NCBI GenBank assembly: GCA_947259485.1 | Contig: CAMYLU010000014.1 | Span: 75,825-139,824, forward strand | From: an uncultured Gammaproteobacteria bacterium | Lineage (GTDB): Bacteria; Pseudomonadota; Gammaproteobacteria; GCA-001735895 | Direction: 5' to 3' | Length of the DNA: 64,000 bases | Shown: one piece after another, positions 19,646 through 28,491 of the stretch | Position numbering within the stretch: position 1 is the first letter of the stretch | How the letters are laid out: every line of letters starts with the position of its first letter | Program-made: the position numbers and the translations under genes | The notes under the pieces: generated by a model | Database searches by the model: none | What the model saw: only the letters and a program-made list of their open reading frames with translations | What the model was told of the DNA's origin: nothing

Positions 19646-19948
19646 CTAAGGTAAAACCCGCTTAAAAGGTTTCACGCTAACCGAGGCATAGGCGCCGGAC
19701 TTGATGTACGGGTCTTCATCTGCCCAGGCCTGCGCGGCCGGCAGCGACTCGAATTCCGCGATGATAATACTACCGGTGAACCCGGCATCGCCCGGGTCAT
19801 CGCTGTCGATTGCGGGATTAGGCCCGGCAATAATCAGCCGACCGGCGTCACGAAGAGCGTTCAGGCGTTCAACATGCTCGCTGCGCACGGCCATGCGGGC
19901 GGCAAGGCTACCCACGTTGTCAATTCCTACAATGCTGTACAACATCAA
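19646..19948 (-). CDS. yciI: YciI-family protein
   Basis: This 100-residue dimeric alpha+beta barrel protein of the YciI family (PF03795) begins [13 protein letters not shown]. It contains [22 protein letters not shown] with the conserved His/Asp pair, then [20 protein letters not shown]. The cellular role is not established. Its start overlaps the stop of yciB by 4 bp, matching the yciB-yciI linkage seen in many gammaproteobacteria. Confidence 0.92.
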   Translation of the reverse strand: MMLYSIVGIDNVGSLAARMAVRSEHVERLNALRDAGRLIIAGPNPAIDSDDPGDAGFTGSIIIAEFESLPAAQAWADEDPYIKSGAYASVSVKPFKRVLP

Positions 19949-20595
19949 CTCGTCTCCTTATCGCTATCGGGCAGGTAACGGGCCAGGAAAAAGGCCTGGG
20001 CGATCACGAATGCGATGGTCATGCCCATCAGTCCGAACAACTTGAAATCAACCCAGGTGTCTTCACTGAATTGCAATCCAAACGGGTCGATTTCAGGCGC
20101 GACGATCATGTTAGCAATGCCCGAGACCACGAAAAACCCGATCCAGGCCAGGTTCAATTGCACCCAGACTCGCTGCTCCTCGATCGTAATCGCATGACCC
20201 ATCATGCGCTGAATTAACGGTTTTTTGCCGATTACGTGACTGCCCAGAAAGACCAGCGCGAACAGCCAGTTAATTGCGGTCGGCTTCCACTGGATAAAGG
20301 CGGGATCTTTGAGTGCCAGTGTCGCACCTCCGAAAAACAGCAGCAATGCCAGCGTGATGAGCGGCATCTTTTCAACTTTTTTGACGATGACTGCTGCGAG
20401 CACGACCTGGATAAGCGTAACCACAATTGCCGCCAGGGTGGCCAGGTAGATCGCGTCGCTGGATTCCCCGGGCCTCAGGTTCATCAACGGCACCCAGGCG
20501 TTAATACCCAGGATCAGCTCATCGGGCAAGTCGAGGTAAAACTTGTAGAGGATGAAAAAGAGGAGTATCGGCAGAAAATCGGAAAGTTGTTTCAT
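19945..20595 (-). CDS. yciB: YciB/IspZ inner-membrane septation protein
   Basis: This polytopic inner-membrane protein is linked to septation and envelope synthesis in enterobacteria. The start [20 protein letters not shown] is diagnostic. It has about five to six membrane helices, with [20 protein letters not shown] and the GHAITI-like segment. At 216 residues it is longer than E. coli YciB (179), mainly through an extra loop near 35-60 and a longer C-terminus. Confidence 0.93.
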   Translation of the reverse strand: MKQLSDFLPILLFFILYKFYLDLPDELILGINAWVPLMNLRPGESSDAIYLATLAAIVVTLIQVVLAAVIVKKVEKMPLITLALLLFFGGATLALKDPAFIQWKPTAINWLFALVFLGSHVIGKKPLIQRMMGHAITIEEQRVWVQLNLAWIGFFVVSGIANMIVAPEIDPFGLQFSEDTWVDFKLFGLMGMTIAFVIAQAFFLARYLPDSDKETS

Positions 20596-20724
20596 CGAGT
20601 CGGTAATCGTTTAGAGCAGCGCAGATTCTAACGTATTACCCCGTGTTTTGGTGACTAATTTAAGACTCGATGATAGGCCGGAATTCGTCGTGTAATCCGT
20701 CGAAATATTTTGTTGTAAGTTTCC

Positions 20725-20785
20725 GATACGTCAACCCGGCGTGCGCCGGGGAGCCGCCAAGCGGGCCGCGCAGGGCGGGTATGAT
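20725..20785. repeat. Single GC-rich repeat copy in the 366-bp gap before yciO
   Basis: TTCCGATACGTCAACCC here is shared with the cluster at about 19419-19436. It is followed by the hairpin CCCGGCGTGCGCCGGG. The rest of the gap (20596-20904) shows no gene; a small TGAA-TGGCG-TTCA inverted repeat lies near 20795-20808. Confidence 0.7.
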
Positions 20786-20904
20786 CCTTTTCAATGAATG
20801 GCGTTCATACCACATTGCAAAAAGGTAACACAAGTTATATTAATTCCTGCCGGATCTTGCAAATTATCGCCCTAACTCATTGATTTATAAATTATTTCTT
20901 ACTG

Positions 20905-20934
20905 TTGTTTTCTTTCAATTTTTTGCTGTATGAT
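20905..20934 (+). promoter_or_regulatory. Candidate sigma70 promoter for yciO
   Basis: TTGTTT (20905-20910) and TATGAT (20929-20934) are separated by 18 bp, 27 bp before the yciO ATG, in an AT-rich stretch. Confidence 0.5.
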
Positions 20935-20961
20935 CGCCAACCCTAGCATTCAGAGTTGGTC

Positions 20962-21582
20962 ATGGCGCAGTTTTTTGAAATCCATCCAGATAATCCACAG
21001 CGGCGCCTGATCCAGCAGGCGGTGGCGATTATTGATCGCGGTGGCCTGGTTATCTACCCGACCGATTCGAGCTACGCGCTCGGTTGTCACATCGGTGACA
21101 AGGCTGCAATGGAACGAATTCAGCGTATTCGTCGTACCGACAATAAGCATCACTTTACCCTGGTATGCAGCGATTTGTCTGAAATCGGTACCTACGCCAA
21201 GGTCTCCAATTCGGATTATCGCCTGATGAAAACGCTGACACCGGGTCCCTATACTTTCTTGCTCAAGGCGACTTCGGTGGTACCGCGCCGCTTGATGAAT
21301 CCCCGGCGTAAAACCATCGGTGTACGCGTGCCGGATAATAACATCGTGCAAGCCTTGTTGACGGAACTGGGTCAACCCATCATGAGCAGCACCCTGATTC
21401 CACCGGGTGCGCAGCAGGCGCTGGACGATGCCGAGGAAATTCGCGCGGTTTTCGAGCATAGTGTCGATCTTGTCATTGATGGCGGTTTCTGTGGCGTGGA
21501 ACCGACCACGGTGATCAGCCTGATCGATGGTTATCCGGAGATCCTGCGTCACGGCAGGGGCGAAATATCGTTCCTGGAATAG
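20962..21582 (+). CDS. yciO: YciO, Sua5/YrdC-family protein
   Basis: This is a paralog of TsaC/Sua5 threonylcarbamoyl-AMP synthases. It carries the family core GLVIYPTDSSYALGC and KHHFTLVCSDLSEIGTY, then TPGPYTFLLKAT and RRKTIGVRVPDN. The N-terminus MAQFFEIHPDNPQRRLIQQA is nearly the same as E. coli YciO. The YciO branch has weak or no demonstrated role in tRNA t6A synthesis. The ATG at 20962 was preferred over an in-frame TTG at 20956 because it matches the E. coli start. Confidence 0.92.
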   Translation: MAQFFEIHPDNPQRRLIQQAVAIIDRGGLVIYPTDSSYALGCHIGDKAAMERIQRIRRTDNKHHFTLVCSDLSEIGTYAKVSNSDYRLMKTLTPGPYTFLLKATSVVPRRLMNPRRKTIGVRVPDNNIVQALLTELGQPIMSSTLIPPGAQQALDDAEEIRAVFEHSVDLVIDGGFCGVEPTTVISLIDGYPEILRHGRGEISFLE

Positions 21583-21683
21583 AGGTCTGGACGGGTTTTT
21601 TTCGGCACGATCTTAAAATGCGGACTACTACGAGCCTGTATGGATAAGCTGTTAAAATCATGGTTTGTGGCTTTGCTTGTTAG

Positions 21684-21689
21684 TATAAT
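21684..21689 (+). promoter_or_regulatory. Candidate -10 for the trpS operon
   Basis: TATAAT occurs 35 bp before the trpS start. The -35 is poor (TGGTTT at a 17-bp spacing). The 141-bp gap also holds a small CGGCC-AGG-GCCG inverted repeat just after it. Confidence 0.4.
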
Positions 21690-21723
21690 TCGGCCAGGGC
21701 CGATATAAACTGGATCAACCTTA

Positions 21724-22941
21724 TTGAACACCATTAGTCAAAACAACCGCGTGCTGTCGGGCATGCGTCCTACCGGGTTGTTACACCTGGGCCACTATCA
21801 CGGCGTCTTGAAAAACTGGATCGAATTACAACACAGCTACGAGTGTTTTTACTTCGTTGCGGACTGGCACGCACTGACCACGCATTACGAGGATCCGTCG
21901 ATCATCGCTGAAAGCACTCGCGATATGGTTATCGACTGGCTCGCCGCCGGCGTTAATCCGGGCACCGCGACCCTGTTTATCCAGTCGCGCATCCCGGAGC
22001 ATGCCGAACTTCACCTGCTGCTGTCGATGATTACGCCGCTGGGGTGGCTGGAGCGCGTGCCGAGCTTTAAGGATCAGCAGGAGAAAATCAAGGACAAGGA
22101 TTTATCCACTTACGGTTTTCTCGGCTATCCGCTGCTGCAGGGCGCAGATATCCTGATGTATAAGGCCGGTTTTGTGCCTGTGGGCGAAGACCAGGTCGCA
22201 CATGTCGAGTTGACACGCGAGGTCGCGCGTCGGTTTAACCATTTCTATGGCAGCGAACCTGATTTCGAAAACAAGGTTAACGCTGCAATCAGCAAAATGG
22301 GCCATAAAAATGCCAAACTTTACCAGGACGCTCGCAAGCGCTACCAGGAGCAAGGGGATACGGAGGCGCTATCGATAGGCCACGCGTTGCTGAAATCGCA
22401 GCAGAACATCAGTTTGAGTGACCATGAAAGGTTGTTGGGCTATCTCGATGGCGAGGGGCGCATTATTCTTCCCGAACCGCAATCGTTGTTGACCGTGTCG
22501 TCAAAAATGCCCGGGGTCGATGGGCAGAAAATGTCCAAGTCCTACAATAATATGATCGCGTTACGCGAGGATGAAAACAGCATCACGCGCAAAATCAAAA
22601 CCATGCCGACCGACCCGGCCCGCGTAAGGCGCACGGATCCGGGTGACCCGAACAAGTGCCCGGTATGGGAATTTCACCAGGTCTATACCGATCAAGACAC
22701 TAAGGAAAAGTTGGCCCAGGGTTGCAGGACAGCGTCGATTGGCTGCATCGATTGCAAGCAACACGTGGTTGATTCAATCATCGAGGAATTAAAACCGATA
22801 CAGCAGCGTATCAAGGAATACCTGGGTGATCTTTCAGGGGTCGACAGCATTATCAACGAGGGTTGCGAGGCCGCGCGTGATGTCGCGCAGGATACCATCG
22901 AAGAAGTGCGTAAAGTGATGGGATTAACCGGGCGCAGGTAG
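21724..22941 (+). CDS. trpS: Tryptophan-tRNA ligase (long form)
   Basis: This class I synthetase charges tRNA-Trp. The HIGH-type motif is in GLLHLGHYHG (about 19-28) and the KMSKS loop is GQKMSKSYNN (about 263-272). The length of 405 residues exceeds the 330-350 of E. coli-type TrpS. The extra sequence is mainly the segment before KMSKS (KYQEQGDTEALSIGHALLKS-like, about 205-255), as in other long gammaproteobacterial forms. The start is TTG, supported by the conserved RVLSGMRPTG immediately after. It is followed 13 bp later by scpA. Confidence 0.95.
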   Translation: MNTISQNNRVLSGMRPTGLLHLGHYHGVLKNWIELQHSYECFYFVADWHALTTHYEDPSIIAESTRDMVIDWLAAGVNPGTATLFIQSRIPEHAELHLLLSMITPLGWLERVPSFKDQQEKIKDKDLSTYGFLGYPLLQGADILMYKAGFVPVGEDQVAHVELTREVARRFNHFYGSEPDFENKVNAAISKMGHKNAKLYQDARKRYQEQGDTEALSIGHALLKSQQNISLSDHERLLGYLDGEGRIILPEPQSLLTVSSKMPGVDGQKMSKSYNNMIALREDENSITRKIKTMPTDPARVRRTDPGDPNKCPVWEFHQVYTDQDTKEKLAQGCRTASIGCIDCKQHVVDSIIEELKPIQQRIKEYLGDLSGVDSIINEGCEAARDVAQDTIEEVRKVMGLTGRR

Positions 22942-22954
22942 TGCCCTTGTAGCG

Positions 22955-23761
22955 ATGGAAAAAGTTTTTACCAACAGCGCACCAAACCAGTCGGAAATGC
23001 CGTTTGCACTGGTGCAGGGCGAACCCTTGACGGTTATCCCGCAGGACCTTTATATCCCGCCCGATGCCTTGCTGGTTTTCCTCGAGGCTTTTGAAGGCCC
23101 TCTCGATCTACTGCTCTACCTGATCAAGCGCCAGAATCTCGATGTCCTGAATATTCCCATTGCCGCGATCACCAAGCAGTACATGGAGTACATCCACCTG
23201 ATGGACCATCTCGAGCTCGAACTGGCCGCGGAATACCTGGTGATGGCGTCGATGCTGGCGGAAATCAAGTCGCGCATGCTGTTACCCCGACCCGCGGAAT
23301 CGCAGGACGAAGATGACCCGCGTGCCGAGCTGGTGCGGCGTTTGCAGGAATACGAACAGTTTAAACAGGCGGCCGAAGACCTGGATGCGCTCGATCGACT
23401 GGAACGTGAAATTTATCTCACCAATATCGATATCCCCAAGTTCAAGGTTAAACTGGCATTACCCACGGTTGAACTGAACGACTTGATGAGCGCGTTTCGT
23501 GACGTGGTCAACCGCGCCGAACAGTTTGCCAGCCATCATGTCGATCGAGAGCCCCTGTCGGTACGCGAACGCATGGTGATCGTACTGGATCGCATATCGG
23601 CCGAGGATTTCACCTCTTTCAACGACTTTTTCAATCCTGCCGAAGGGCGCATGGGTGTCGTCGTCAGTTTCATCGCCATTCTCGAACTGCTCAAGGAGTC
23701 GCTGATTGAGCTGGTGCAAAACGAACCCTACGCCCCGATATACGTCAAAGCGAAATCATAA
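22955..23761 (+). CDS. scpA: ScpA, SMC kleisin subunit
   Basis: ScpA is the kleisin that bridges the SMC heads in chromosome condensation. It has 268 residues with the family core FEGPLDLLLYLIKRQNLDVL (about 47-66), IAAITKQYMEYI and AAEYLVMASMLAEIKSRMLL. The C-terminal winged helix is near 200-260. A leader of about 40 residues before the core is longer than in many ScpA proteins. scpB follows after 3 bp. Confidence 0.96.
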   Translation: MEKVFTNSAPNQSEMPFALVQGEPLTVIPQDLYIPPDALLVFLEAFEGPLDLLLYLIKRQNLDVLNIPIAAITKQYMEYIHLMDHLELELAAEYLVMASMLAEIKSRMLLPRPAESQDEDDPRAELVRRLQEYEQFKQAAEDLDALDRLEREIYLTNIDIPKFKVKLALPTVELNDLMSAFRDVVNRAEQFASHHVDREPLSVRERMVIVLDRISAEDFTSFNDFFNPAEGRMGVVVSFIAILELLKESLIELVQNEPYAPIYVKAKS

Positions 23762-23764
23762 AAT

Positions 23765-24349
23765 ATGGAAATCGAAAAACTGAAACCTGTCCTCGAAGCC
23801 CTGTTTTCCGCCAGCGACAAACCGCTTTCGGTGGCCCAGCTGTTTGACCTGTTTGCCGGTGATATAGAGCAGCCGAGCAAGGATGAAATCCGCAAGGCCA
23901 TTGAGGAGCTGGTCGAAAAATACGAGGGCAGCGGTTTCCAGTTGAAACAAGTCGCCTCGGGATTTCGCTTCCAGGTCAGGACCGACTTCGAAACCTGGGT
24001 TGTGCGCCTGTGGGAACAAAAGCCGCCGCGTTACTCGCGTGCAATGATGGAAACCCTGGCCCTGATCGCTTATCGACAACCGATCACGCGGGGCGAAATC
24101 GAAGACATCCGCGGGGTCAGCGTCAGCACCAATATCATCAGGACCCTGGAGGAGCGTAACTGGGTTAAATCACTGGGACATAAGGAAGTGCCGGGCCGTC
24201 CAGCGCTCTATGGCACCACCCGGGAATTTCTCGATTACTTCAACTTAAAATCACTCAACGAGTTGCCATCGCTGGTCGAAATCCGTGATCTTGATCAGTT
24301 TACGCCCGAACTTGCCTTTACCGAGGATAGCGAAGCCGGAACCGGGTAA
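23765..24349 (+). CDS. scpB: ScpB, SMC accessory subunit
   Basis: This is a dimeric winged-helix protein of the SMC-ScpAB complex. It has 194 residues with LEALFSASDKPLSVAQL near the start and MMETLALIAYRQPITRGEIE plus VSTNIIRTLEERNWVKSLG in the second winged helix. GRPALYGTT then follows. It is adjacent to scpA, and all three components (with smc at 9384) lie within 15 kb. Confidence 0.96.
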   Translation: MEIEKLKPVLEALFSASDKPLSVAQLFDLFAGDIEQPSKDEIRKAIEELVEKYEGSGFQLKQVASGFRFQVRTDFETWVVRLWEQKPPRYSRAMMETLALIAYRQPITRGEIEDIRGVSVSTNIIRTLEERNWVKSLGHKEVPGRPALYGTTREFLDYFNLKSLNELPSLVEIRDLDQFTPELAFTEDSEAGTG

Positions 24350-24542
24350 CAGCATGGCAGGCTGGGTCTTCGTTGCGCCTCGAATCCGACGCATTTTGCG
24401 TTGCTCCAGGAAAGTGATGCCCGCAGAGCGCTAAGTTGAATTGACCAAAGGGTTAATGGACCGGGTCTATTTGCTCCTTCTAACTAGTCGATCTGCTCCC
24501 GCTGTTGCTAAGGCTTTTGGCAGCGCGGTCGATACAGCCGTT

Positions 24543-25517
24543 ATGCGAAATACAATACAATCGATCCTGGCCGCAGTGCTGGTTTGTGGCTTGCTAGGCT
24601 CCTGCAGCGAGCAAAAACAGGCGCTGGATACCTGGGTGCATGCCGACACGGGCTCTTACGGCGCCGCTATCAGTCCCGATGGCAAACATTTGCTAACCGG
24701 TGAAATCGGTGGTTTCGCACGGGTCTGGGATCTGCGCAACAACAGGGTCAAGTACAGTGTTCAGCACGAGGAGGGCAGTGCAGGCGGCATCATCGCTGCA
24801 GCATTTTCCGAGCTCGGCGATGTTCTGGTTACGATCGAACAAAACTCGATTGCACGCTGGGCAGTGGAGTCCGGGCGTCTTACCGGTTACTGGTCATGGC
24901 CCAACCTGACCGATGTCGCGGTTTCGGCGAACGGTCGTTACGCGTTGATTGGCAGCAAGGATAACCAGGCGGTTTATTTCGATATGGTTGAAGGCAAGAT
25001 GCGCTACGTGTTTGCGCATCATGAAAAAGTAACCAGCGTGGCGCTATCCGGAGACGGTCGTTTTGCGTTAACCGGTGCCGACGACTGGCATGCCAGCCTG
25101 TGGGATTTAAGTAACGGTGAGCACCGGTGGTCGAAGAATTTAAAGTACAAGATCTCGCTGGTTGCCCTTTCCGATGACGGTGAACTAGCCCTCGCCAATG
25201 CGCACATCGGCGATGCCCATGTTTATTCAACCCGCGGTAAAGGCAGCCTGGTGTCGCGCCTCGATGAAATCAGGATGACGCTGGTCTCGGCCGATTTTTC
25301 AAATGACAACCGCACGCTTGCTACCGGCAGGGCGGCCAAGGCTATCGATATCTGGGATGTCGCCAGCGGTAAACGTCGCGAAACCTGGATGCCAAAAGTG
25401 AAACACAGGGTGCAGCCCGACTCCGCGACGATTCTCGACCTCAAGCTCGATAGTAATGCGAAAACGCTGATCTCCGAGTCCTCGACCGGTATCGGCCAGC
25501 GCTGGGCAGTCAACTGA
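24543..25517 (+). CDS. WD40-repeat lipoprotein
   Basis: This predicted lipoprotein has a beta-propeller. The signal sequence MRNTIQSILAAVLVCGLLGS runs directly into the lipidated Cys. At least six WD-like units follow (for example GGFARVWDLRNNR, DDWHASLWDLSNGEHRW, AKAIDIWDVASGKRRE). WD40 domains are protein-interaction scaffolds; no partner is evident. The ATG at 24543 was chosen because the lipoprotein signal starts there; the frame extends upstream to 24441 without sense. The gene sits between scpB and rluB, which are usually neighbours, and is followed by a repeat block, suggesting insertion. Confidence 0.8.
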   Translation: MRNTIQSILAAVLVCGLLGSCSEQKQALDTWVHADTGSYGAAISPDGKHLLTGEIGGFARVWDLRNNRVKYSVQHEEGSAGGIIAAAFSELGDVLVTIEQNSIARWAVESGRLTGYWSWPNLTDVAVSANGRYALIGSKDNQAVYFDMVEGKMRYVFAHHEKVTSVALSGDGRFALTGADDWHASLWDLSNGEHRWSKNLKYKISLVALSDDGELALANAHIGDAHVYSTRGKGSLVSRLDEIRMTLVSADFSNDNRTLATGRAAKAIDIWDVASGKRRETWMPKVKHRVQPDSATILDLKLDSNAKTLISESSTGIGQRWAVN

Positions 25518-25805
25518 CCCCGCAAGGGGTCATCCCGGAAACCCCGTAGGGGTTATCCGGGATCTTGTGAAATTGTCGGAATATCAAACCTGTCACCATC
25601 ACGCCAAGTAGACAACTGTCATACCGTAAGTAAATTACTGTCATACCGCGGCTTGACCGCGGTATCCAGAGAATAACAGGACTCCGTCCTCGAAATGGAT
25701 CCCGCGACCTGCGCGGCCCGGCAGCCGCGGGATGACACCATCCACACTCCAGGGTAAAGCCGCGGGATGACATCAACCAAACTCCATGGTCACGCCGCAG
25801 GATGA
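25516..25805. repeat. Block of palindromic repeats between the WD40 gene and rluB
   Basis: GACCCC-GCAA-GGGGTC (25516-25531) starts at the WD40 stop codon and could act as an RNA hairpin. It is followed by a longer imperfect palindrome (25532-25563). The composite element at 25639-25736 begins CTGTCAT, then ATACCGCGG-CTTGA-CCGCGGTAT (25643-25665). It ends in a second hairpin (ATCCCGCG...CGCGGGAT) and ATGACA. Two partial GCCGCGGGATGACATCA-like copies follow to 25805. Confidence 0.85.
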
Positions 25806-25847
25806 CATTAAAGTATCGTGAGATTCCCGCTACTGTATAATCGCGCG

Positions 25848-26627
25848 ATGGAGCGCATACAAAAATATTTAGCCAACCAGGGGGCCGGGTCCCGACGCCA
25901 GATCGACGCGTTGCTGCAACAGGGGCGCATCAGTGTCAATGGCAAGACCGCGAAACCGGGAGACCAGGTCGCAGGCCGCGAAAAGATTGCTATCGATGGC
26001 AAACTGGTGCGCCTGCAGCGGCACGCTGCCAGGCCGAAGATCCTGATGTACCACAAACCGGTAGGCGAGGTATGCACGCGCTCGGACCCCGAGGGTCGCG
26101 AAGACGTGTTTCGAAACCTGCCCGGCTTGAACCAGGGGCGCTGGGTCAGTATCGGACGGCTCGACATCAACACCAGCGGACTATTGTTGTTCACCAACGA
26201 TGGTGAACTCGCTAATCGTCTCATGCATCCGTCGTACGAGGTTGAGCGCGAATACGCGGTGCGCGTGCATGGTGCCGTCAACCCTGAAATGCTGCAGCAA
26301 CTGCGAGATGGCGTGGAGCTCGAAGATGGCACGGCTCATTTTGACGATATTATCGATTCGGGCGGTAGCGGCAGCAATCACTGGTATCACGTGGTGCTGA
26401 AGGAAGGTCGTAACCGCGAGGTGCGACGCCTCTGGGAAGCGGTCGGGGTCGAGGTAAGCCGGCTGACCCGGGTACGCTATGACCAGTTCAGGCTCCCTAA
26501 GTGGCTAAAACCGGGCAAGTCCCGATTGCTCGATGAAGAAGTCGTGAAGCGGGCCTATCAGCGCCTGGGCCTGGCCGCGAAAAGCAGGGAAGCCCATAAA
26601 CCGAGGCAGAGACGTCGAAGAGCCTGA
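25848..26627 (+). CDS. rluB: 23S rRNA pseudouridine(2605) synthase RluB
   Basis: This enzyme isomerises a uridine in 23S rRNA. It has an N-terminal S4 RNA-binding domain (ERIQKYLANQGAGSRRQIDA). The RsuA/RluB-type catalytic domain contains the active Asp in GRLDINTSGLLLFTNDGEL (about 104-122) and KEGRNREVRRLWEAVG. A basic tail (KPRQRRRRA) ends the protein. The start ATG 25848 fits the S4 domain. A TATAAT lies only 7 bp before it (25836-25841), so if that is the promoter the transcript would be nearly leaderless. The dciA gene overlaps its stop by 1 bp. Confidence 0.94.
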   Translation: MERIQKYLANQGAGSRRQIDALLQQGRISVNGKTAKPGDQVAGREKIAIDGKLVRLQRHAARPKILMYHKPVGEVCTRSDPEGREDVFRNLPGLNQGRWVSIGRLDINTSGLLLFTNDGELANRLMHPSYEVEREYAVRVHGAVNPEMLQQLRDGVELEDGTAHFDDIIDSGGSGSNHWYHVVLKEGRNREVRRLWEAVGVEVSRLTRVRYDQFRLPKWLKPGKSRLLDEEVVKRAYQRLGLAAKSREAHKPRQRRRRA

Positions 26628-27067
26628 TGGGGTCGAAACAGATATCCAGGCTTTGCCAATCGGTGTTGCCATCCGGGTTTGAACAGCTTAATCGCCTGGG
26701 ACCGGGTATTCAGCGTTTTCTCGAGCAGAATTTACCGGAAACGGTGAATCAATCGGTGACCCTGCTCACCATCAACCAGGATGAAATCGTGGTTGCCGCG
26801 AACAGCCCGATGGTGGCGAACTACCTGCGTTTACACAGCAGGGAGATCGAACAGCAGCTGCACGAAACTTTTAAGCTCGAGCAAGCCCTGAAATTTCGTA
26901 CCATTCCGGATTCGTTGCTAAAGCTTGATAACAACGAACACCGACCCCATCCAGGACAGGTCAGCGCCGAGTCGATCGAGGCGATCACGCGCAGCGCTGA
27001 ATGGATTGAAGACGAGGAACTGAAGGCCGCCATGTTATCACTGGCCGAGAGCCTCAAAAGCGAATAG
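26627..27067 (+). CDS. dciA: DciA-like (DUF721) protein
   Basis: DciA is the ancestral bacterial loader of the DnaB replicative helicase. It has 146 residues. The DUF721 region covers about 20-100 (LGPGIQRFLEQNLPETVNQS, then DEIVVAANSPMVANYLRLHS). The C-terminus is acidic and helical. It overlaps rluB by 1 bp (TGATG). The usual genomic site of dciA in gammaproteobacteria is near lpxC-secA, so this pairing with rluB is less common. A DUF721 protein with another role cannot be excluded. Confidence 0.8.
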   Translation: MGSKQISRLCQSVLPSGFEQLNRLGPGIQRFLEQNLPETVNQSVTLLTINQDEIVVAANSPMVANYLRLHSREIEQQLHETFKLEQALKFRTIPDSLLKLDNNEHRPHPGQVSAESIEAITRSAEWIEDEELKAAMLSLAESLKSE

Positions 27068-27351
27068 CTATTGGCCTTGGGGGCTGAAGAATTAAACGTC
27101 GTTTAGCGATAATTGTGAGTGACACATTTTTCGTAAAAAAAATGCAAGAGAAACCAACAGGATAGCCCATGATCTGTTGTTTTTTTGCAACTTTGGCGAA
27201 AATTGTTGCTTTTATAATAATAAAAAGCTTGAAATTGTTGTTTTATTGACTATCATGACCAGCGTAAATCATTTGCTTGATAACACATCGTAGCTGGATG
27301 ACTTGCTCTATTAAGTACTTAATAAATAAATTGAACTAAGAGGGTAATCTT
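27068..27351 (+). promoter_or_regulatory. AT-rich porin upstream region
   Basis: These 284 bp hold no gene and are much richer in A/T than the flanks. TATAAT occurs at 27213-27218, and the words TTGTTGTTTTTTTGCAA and TTGTTGTTTTATTG repeat. A ribosome-binding AAGAGGGTAAT lies directly before the porin ATG. The long leader would allow regulation by small RNA or by a response regulator; neither is shown. Confidence 0.5.
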
Positions 27352-28383
27352 ATGAATTTAAAGAAAACTGCAGTCGCAACCGCAGTTGGAACGACACTGG
27401 CAATCTCCGGTGTGGCTTCTAGTGTGGCATATGCCGACGGACATAATGTCCAATTGTATGGTCGCGTTAACAATGCAATCGTTTTGAACGAACAAGACGG
27501 ACCTGCCGATGATGAAGATTCAACTAACGTCTCCACCATTGGTTCACGCGTCGGCATTAAAGCCAGTGCACCAATCAATGATGGGCTGACTGCGCACGCG
27601 CGTTTCGAATGGTCGGCTTCAACTGACGATGAAACAGGGGCATTCGGTGACACCAGGATTGGTGAGGTTGGCCTTACCGGTGACTTCGGTACTGCTAAAG
27701 TCGGTAACATGTGGAGTACCTTTTATAATGTTGTCGGTACTCACCTCGATCCTACGGTGACTGTGGGTGCTGTTCTGTATTCTACTGCAGCGGACTTCCC
27801 CTACCGGACTTCTAATACTATCCAATATAGCAATTCATTCGGTGCAGTTAACGTTTCTGCTGAAATACGCCTGTCCGACGAAGACCATCCTGATGAGGCC
27901 GGCGGTAAAGCTGACGCCGAAAAACTCGGTGCTGCCGATGGTAATGCAATCGGTGTTAGTTTTAACGCAACTGAAAACCTGTTACTGGCAGTTGCCGTTG
28001 ACAGTTCATCTGATGGAGACCTGGCTGGTGACGCAGATAGGGATCGCGTGGGTCTTGTCGCAAAGTGGACGGCTGGAAACTGGTGGGTAAGCGCCGGTTT
28101 CGCCGAGCATGAAGCCGATGATGTTGTTGAAATTACTCAAACCCAATTTCATGCTGGTATGGATTTTGGTGATGGACTCTCGGGTTGGGTTGGTGTCGGT
28201 GACGTCGAGGCAGATCCTGACGCCGGTTCAAAGGTAGACGGCGATGCAATCACACTTAACCTTACCAAGAGACTCGGTAGCAGTGGTGCCAGAGTCTACT
28301 ATGAAGGGCTTTTAGGCGACACAGAAGACCTGATAGGGTATGACCGAGACTGGCATATATTCGGTCTCCGTATCGACTTCTAG
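27352..28383 (+). CDS. Gram-negative general porin
   Basis: This 343-residue outer-membrane trimeric-type porin (Porin_4 group) has a signal peptide (MNLKKTAVATAVGTTLAISG, ending in AYA). VQLYGRVNNAIVLNE is the first strand, with SRVGIKASAPINDGLTAHAR and the typical FGTAKVGNMWSTFYN loop-3 region. The terminal strand is HIFGLRIDF with the assembly Phe. Loops are strongly acidic (Asp/Glu-rich), which suits a marine or cation-rich setting. It stands alone between its own leader and a strong terminator. Confidence 0.92.
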   Translation: MNLKKTAVATAVGTTLAISGVASSVAYADGHNVQLYGRVNNAIVLNEQDGPADDEDSTNVSTIGSRVGIKASAPINDGLTAHARFEWSASTDDETGAFGDTRIGEVGLTGDFGTAKVGNMWSTFYNVVGTHLDPTVTVGAVLYSTAADFPYRTSNTIQYSNSFGAVNVSAEIRLSDEDHPDEAGGKADAEKLGAADGNAIGVSFNATENLLLAVAVDSSSDGDLAGDADRDRVGLVAKWTAGNWWVSAGFAEHEADDVVEITQTQFHAGMDFGDGLSGWVGVGDVEADPDAGSKVDGDAITLNLTKRLGSSGARVYYEGLLGDTEDLIGYDRDWHIFGLRIDF

Positions 28384-28420
28384 TTGATGGTGTTTAAGCA
28401 AGGTTAATTTGCTTTAAATT

Positions 28421-28450
28421 AAGCCGGGGTTTTGGCCCCGGCTTTTTTTT
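28421..28450 (+). terminator. Rho-independent terminator of the porin gene
   Basis: The stem AAGCCGGGG (28421-28429) pairs with CCCCGGCTT (28436-28444) around a 6-nt loop. The stem's 3' end runs into a T tract ending at 28450. Confidence 0.93.
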
Positions 28451-28491
28451 GCCCGGCATATATTGTCGCCGAGTTAATAGAATCCGCAGGA

